Notes under the pieces: model-generated
What the model was told of the DNA's origin: nothing
Database searches by the model: none
What the model saw: the letters and a program-made list of their open reading frames with translations, nothing else
Position numbers and translations under genes: made by a program
Part shown: piece by piece, positions 12,566-14,940 of the stretch
How positions within the stretch are numbered: position 1 is the stretch's first letter
How the letters are laid out: each line of letters begins with the position of its first letter
Assembly (NCBI GenBank): GCA_020061965.1
Contig: JAGUXG010000167.1
Coordinates: forward strand, 1-14,940
Source: a bacterium
Lineage (GTDB): Bacteria; UBA9089; UBA9088; JAGUXG01
DNA: 14,940 bases
Reading direction: 5' to 3'

Positions 12566-13765
12566 ATGGTTTCAGTCTGTTTCTATTTTCAGGTTCATCA
12601 GCCTTTTCGTCTGAAGAAGCACTATTCCTTCTTTGATATAGGGGTGAACCACTTCTATGAGGATGAGGAGGCTAATCGCCAGATATGCCTAAAAGTCTCT
12701 GACAAGTGCTATATCCCAACAAACGAGCTCCTTCTCTCCCTGATTGATAGATGCGAGGGCAGGTTCAAGGTTTCTTTCTCTCTCAGTGGACTTGTGATTG
12801 ACCAGTTTGAAAAGTATAACCCTTATGTTTTAGAGCTATTTCAACAATTAGCTAAGACTGGCTGTGTTGAGTTTATAAACGAGACATACTACCACTCACT
12901 CAGCTTTCTCTATTCCAAACAAGAGTTTAAGCAACAGGTCCTGTTGCATAAGAAGAAGATAAAGGAGCTCTTCGGCCAAACACCAAAGACATTCAGAAAT
13001 ACAGAGCTTATCTATAACAATGAGATAGGTAAGTTCATTGAGGATATGGGATATGCCAATATATTGGCAGAGGGTGCTGACCATATCCTTGGCTGGAGAA
13101 GCCCAAATTTCTTATACAAGCCTGTCAATTGCTACAAGATAAACCTTTTGCTTAAGAATTATAAGCTCTCCGATGACATTGCCTTCAGGTTTTCCAACAG
13201 GAGCTGGGAGGAATGGCCATTAACAGCAGAGCGGTATAGCCAGTGGATTCATAGTAATGCAGGCCATGGTGAACTTATCAACCTCTTTATGGACTATGAA
13301 ACCTTTGGTGAGCACCAATGGACGGATACTGGCATATTTGATTTTATGGCAGCTTTACCAGAAGCAATCTTCAAGCATCCGGACTTTCAGTTTATTCTCC
13401 CAAAGGAGGCTTGTAAGTATCACGCGCCTGTTGGTCAGATTGATATTCCTTATGTTACATCCTGGGCAGATGTTGAGAGGGATTTGACAGCCTGGGTTGG
13501 AAATCCGATGCAGGATTCTGCTATTGAAAAGGTTTACTCCTTGGAGAAGAAGGTGAAGCAGACCAAAGACGAGAATCTTATTAATGTCTGGAGGAAGCTC
13601 CTCGGCTCTGACCACTTTTATTATATGTGCACCAAGTGGTTCTCAGACGGCGATGTGCATAAGTACTTCAACCCACATGAATCTCCTTATGATGCCTACA
13701 TTGTCTATATGAATGTCTTGAATGACCTGACTGAAACATTGAAAGAGAGAGGGATAAAGGTTTAG
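12566..13765 (+). CDS. GH57 glycoside hydrolase (alpha-amylase or 4-alpha-glucanotransferase type)
   Basis: This 399-residue family 57 enzyme acts on alpha-1,4-glucan by the retaining mechanism. Conserved region 1 is YFQVHQP (7-13). A later motif FINET (103-107) is typical of the amylase subgroup. TFRNTELIYNNEIG (142-155) holds Glu147, which I take as the nucleophile, and LFMDYETFGEHQW (240-252) holds Asp243, the likely acid/base. Both assignments follow the GH57 conserved-region scheme. No signal peptide is present, so it works in the cytoplasm, fitting internal glycogen turnover with the debranching enzyme and glycosyltransferase upstream. AAGGAGGT precedes ATG 12566 with a rather short gap. 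Hydrolase, transferase and branching activities cannot be separated by eye, although the 400-residue size fits the alpha-amylase subgroup better than branching enzymes. Confidence 0.9.
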   Translation: MVSVCFYFQVHQPFRLKKHYSFFDIGVNHFYEDEEANRQICLKVSDKCYIPTNELLLSLIDRCEGRFKVSFSLSGLVIDQFEKYNPYVLELFQQLAKTGCVEFINETYYHSLSFLYSKQEFKQQVLLHKKKIKELFGQTPKTFRNTELIYNNEIGKFIEDMGYANILAEGADHILGWRSPNFLYKPVNCYKINLLLKNYKLSDDIAFRFSNRSWEEWPLTAERYSQWIHSNAGHGELINLFMDYETFGEHQWTDTGIFDFMAALPEAIFKHPDFQFILPKEACKYHAPVGQIDIPYVTSWADVERDLTAWVGNPMQDSAIEKVYSLEKKVKQTKDENLINVWRKLLGSDHFYYMCTKWFSDGDVHKYFNPHESPYDAYIVYMNVLNDLTETLKERGIKV

Positions 13766-13767
13766 GG

Positions 13768-13841
13768 TAAGCATTCAGCTATCATCGCAGCAGTCAGTTA
13801 AAAACAAAAGACTGAAAAACTGATGGCTGAAATCTGATAGC
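13768..13841 (+). repeat. TAAGCRTTCAG element, copy 2, with imperfect inverted repeat
   Basis: TAAGCATTCAG (13768-13778) begins three bases after the GH57 stop. The following DNA folds on itself: GCTATCA 13778-13784 with TGATAGC 13835-13841, and TCAGTT 13794-13799 with AACTGA 13818-13823. AGC/GCT pairing lies between these arms, so the arms together span about 25-30 bases. It resembles a small palindromic intergenic element. It also fills most of the space before the pseudouridine synthase gene. Confidence 0.5.
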
Positions 13842-13855
13842 CACCATTAACTTTA

Positions 13856-14749
13856 ATGATCATCGCACCCAGCAATGATGGAGAGAGACTCGACATCTTT
13901 CTTGCAAATGCTTGTAAAATATCAAGGTCAAAAGCAGCTAATCTGATAAAGAATGGCTTCGTAAAGGCACTCTCTTGCAAGCCACATCACAAGGTCCACG
14001 CTGGCGAGAGGATAGAGGTCTTCATACCAAATGAGGAAATCCTGCCAGAATCCATACCGCTTGATATTGTCTATGAGGATGAAGATATAATCGTCCTCAA
14101 TAAACCCGCAGGCATGGTCACCCATCCGACGCCGAAGATAAAATCAGGTACTCTCATAAATGGACTACTGAATCACACCCACCTTGCCAATCAAGGGGCA
14201 CCAGATAGACCGGGGATTGTCCATAGGCTTGACAAGGATACATCAGGTTTATTGGTCCTGGCCAAACAAGATGAGGCATATCTTGAACTCTCCTCACAAA
14301 TGAAGAAAAGACAGATAGAGAGAAGGTATAAGGCTGTTGTCTGGGGTGTTCCAGATACGGATGGAGAGGTCAAATTGCCTATCGGCAGACCACAAAAAGG
14401 CGGAACATCAATGAAGGTAGGAGGAAGACTGATGAGAGAGGCAGAGACTCAATACAAGGTGCTTGAGAGATTCAACCAGGCATCCTTCATAGAGGCAAGG
14501 CTCCTTACAGGAAGAACGCATCAGATAAGGGTTCATTTATCTGCTATTGGCCACCCTGTCGTTGGTGATAAAGTCTATGGAAAGAAAAGGGATTCTCCGA
14601 TAGACAGACAGGCACTTCATAGCTTTTATCTTTCGTTTCTCCATCCCAAAACACACGAACCTTTATCCTTCTCTTCAAGCCTTCCAGGTGATATGAGAGA
14701 TCTGCTTGCGTATTTTGCTTCATCAAGGATAGTGACGCTCTATGGATAA
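13856..14749 (+). CDS. rluD: RluA/RluD-family 23S rRNA pseudouridine synthase
   Basis: This 297-residue enzyme isomerises uridine to pseudouridine in RNA, most likely 23S rRNA as in RluD (helix 69). An S4 RNA-binding domain occupies about residues 8-60 (GERLDIFLA, SRSKAANLIKNGFV). The catalytic domain has VLNKPAGMVTHP (80-91), the signature GIVHRLDKDTSGLLVLAK (120-137) with catalytic Asp126, and LLTGRTHQIRVH (216-227), followed by GHPVVGDKVYG. ATG 13856 is the first start that preserves the S4 domain; no Shine-Dalgarno sequence is seen. RluC or another RluA-class specificity is possible, but the length and S4 domain suit RluD. It follows the GH57 gene by 90 bases of repeat DNA, so co-transcription is uncertain. 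Confidence 0.92.
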   Translation: MIIAPSNDGERLDIFLANACKISRSKAANLIKNGFVKALSCKPHHKVHAGERIEVFIPNEEILPESIPLDIVYEDEDIIVLNKPAGMVTHPTPKIKSGTLINGLLNHTHLANQGAPDRPGIVHRLDKDTSGLLVLAKQDEAYLELSSQMKKRQIERRYKAVVWGVPDTDGEVKLPIGRPQKGGTSMKVGGRLMREAETQYKVLERFNQASFIEARLLTGRTHQIRVHLSAIGHPVVGDKVYGKKRDSPIDRQALHSFYLSFLHPKTHEPLSFSSSLPGDMRDLLAYFASSRIVTLYG

Positions 14750-14762
14750 GTCTATCGACTTA
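14747..14762 (+). terminator. Small hairpin at the rluD stop
   Basis: TAAGTC (14747-14752) and GACTTA (14757-14762) pair around a TATC loop, starting in the stop codon. There is no T tract, so its role as a terminator is doubtful. Confidence 0.2.
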
Positions 14763-14882
14763 CCGAGCATCGCTTGACTGGCTCTTTCAGAGTTACTCAC
14801 ACTATCCATAATACTACTACTATTTTTCAATATCTTTTAGGTGTCCACTTTTAATTTTTAAATAACACTGGATGAAAATATC

Positions 14883-14911
14883 TTGACAGGGATTCTTTTT
14901 TAAGGTAAAAT
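14883..14911 (+). promoter_or_regulatory. Strong predicted promoter reading out of the window
   Basis: TTGACA (14883-14888) and TAAAAT (14906-14911) are separated by 17 bases. The upstream AAAATATC is shared with the lipoprotein-gene promoter at 2267-2280. It should drive a gene beyond 14940. The 134 bases between rluD and this promoter show no recognisable gene. Confidence 0.65.
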
Positions 14912-14940
14912 TGAGGTAATTTTCTGATTATCAGCTTTTA

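Noticed and set aside
13821..13858. Third leaderless promoter before rluD
   Set aside because: No acceptable -10 at the right distance (CCATTA) and no -35 were seen. Lack of a Shine-Dalgarno sequence alone is not enough.
13928..14125. Minus-strand frames within the pseudouridine synthase gene
   Set aside because: They are antisense shadows of a gene with complete catalytic motifs.

Overview
This window is bacterial housekeeping DNA with a fairly low GC content (about 40% by eye). It reads like a draft genome of an uncultured, deep-branching bacterium. The gene set includes the bacterial-type glycyl-tRNA synthetase beta chain, L7/L12, biotin carboxylase, lipoprotein signals and a GDE/GT4/GH57 alpha-glucan cluster. 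The sequence alone does not fix the phylum. No tRNA, rRNA, CRISPR array, prophage or insertion sequence was found.

Layout. Positions 1-257 hold a disturbed upstream reading frame carrying an imperfect inverted repeat and a 58-bp tandem duplication. This is followed by glyS (258-2243, +) and a 57-residue lipoprotein gene with its own promoter and terminator (2358-2531, +). A minus-strand group then runs from a promoter near 4393 downwards. It consists of a 33-codon AURKAIP1/COX24-type ribosomal protein gene, a GlmU-like uridylyltransferase lacking the acetyltransferase domain, and an exported PPC-domain protein. The three genes overlap one another. After a gene-poor stretch with two strong hairpins comes a mannose-1-phosphate guanylyltransferase (minus, 4689-5741), and then a startless gene remnant (minus, 5826-6050). 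rplL stands alone on the plus strand at 6086-6472, convergent with trpF (minus, 6506-7144). accC (7339-8670, +) also stands alone.

The right-hand half is a plus-strand alpha-glucan cluster: glycogen debranching enzyme (8813-10765), GT4 glycosyltransferase of the glycogen-synthase-like type (10800-12089), and GH57 amylase or glucanotransferase (12566-13765). A short hicBA toxin-antitoxin pair sits between the last two. An RluD-type pseudouridine synthase follows (13856-14749), and a strong promoter at 14883-14911 points out of the window.

The polymerising, branch-removing and chain-cutting or transferring enzymes of an alpha-glucan store are together here. ManC and the GlmU-like enzyme supply GDP-mannose and UDP-GlcNAc-type precursors for surface sugars. 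I found no clearly new multi-gene system. The items most worth a second look are: (i) two genes, accC and the debranching enzyme, whose predicted promoters place the transcription start at the start codon with identical geometry, suggesting leaderless mRNAs; (ii) the truncated glmU overlapping its neighbour by 74 nt; (iii) the overlapping 33-codon ribosomal gene; (iv) hicBA inside the glucan operon; and (v) a small dispersed TAAGCRTTCAG element lying just 3' of three genes in the sense direction.
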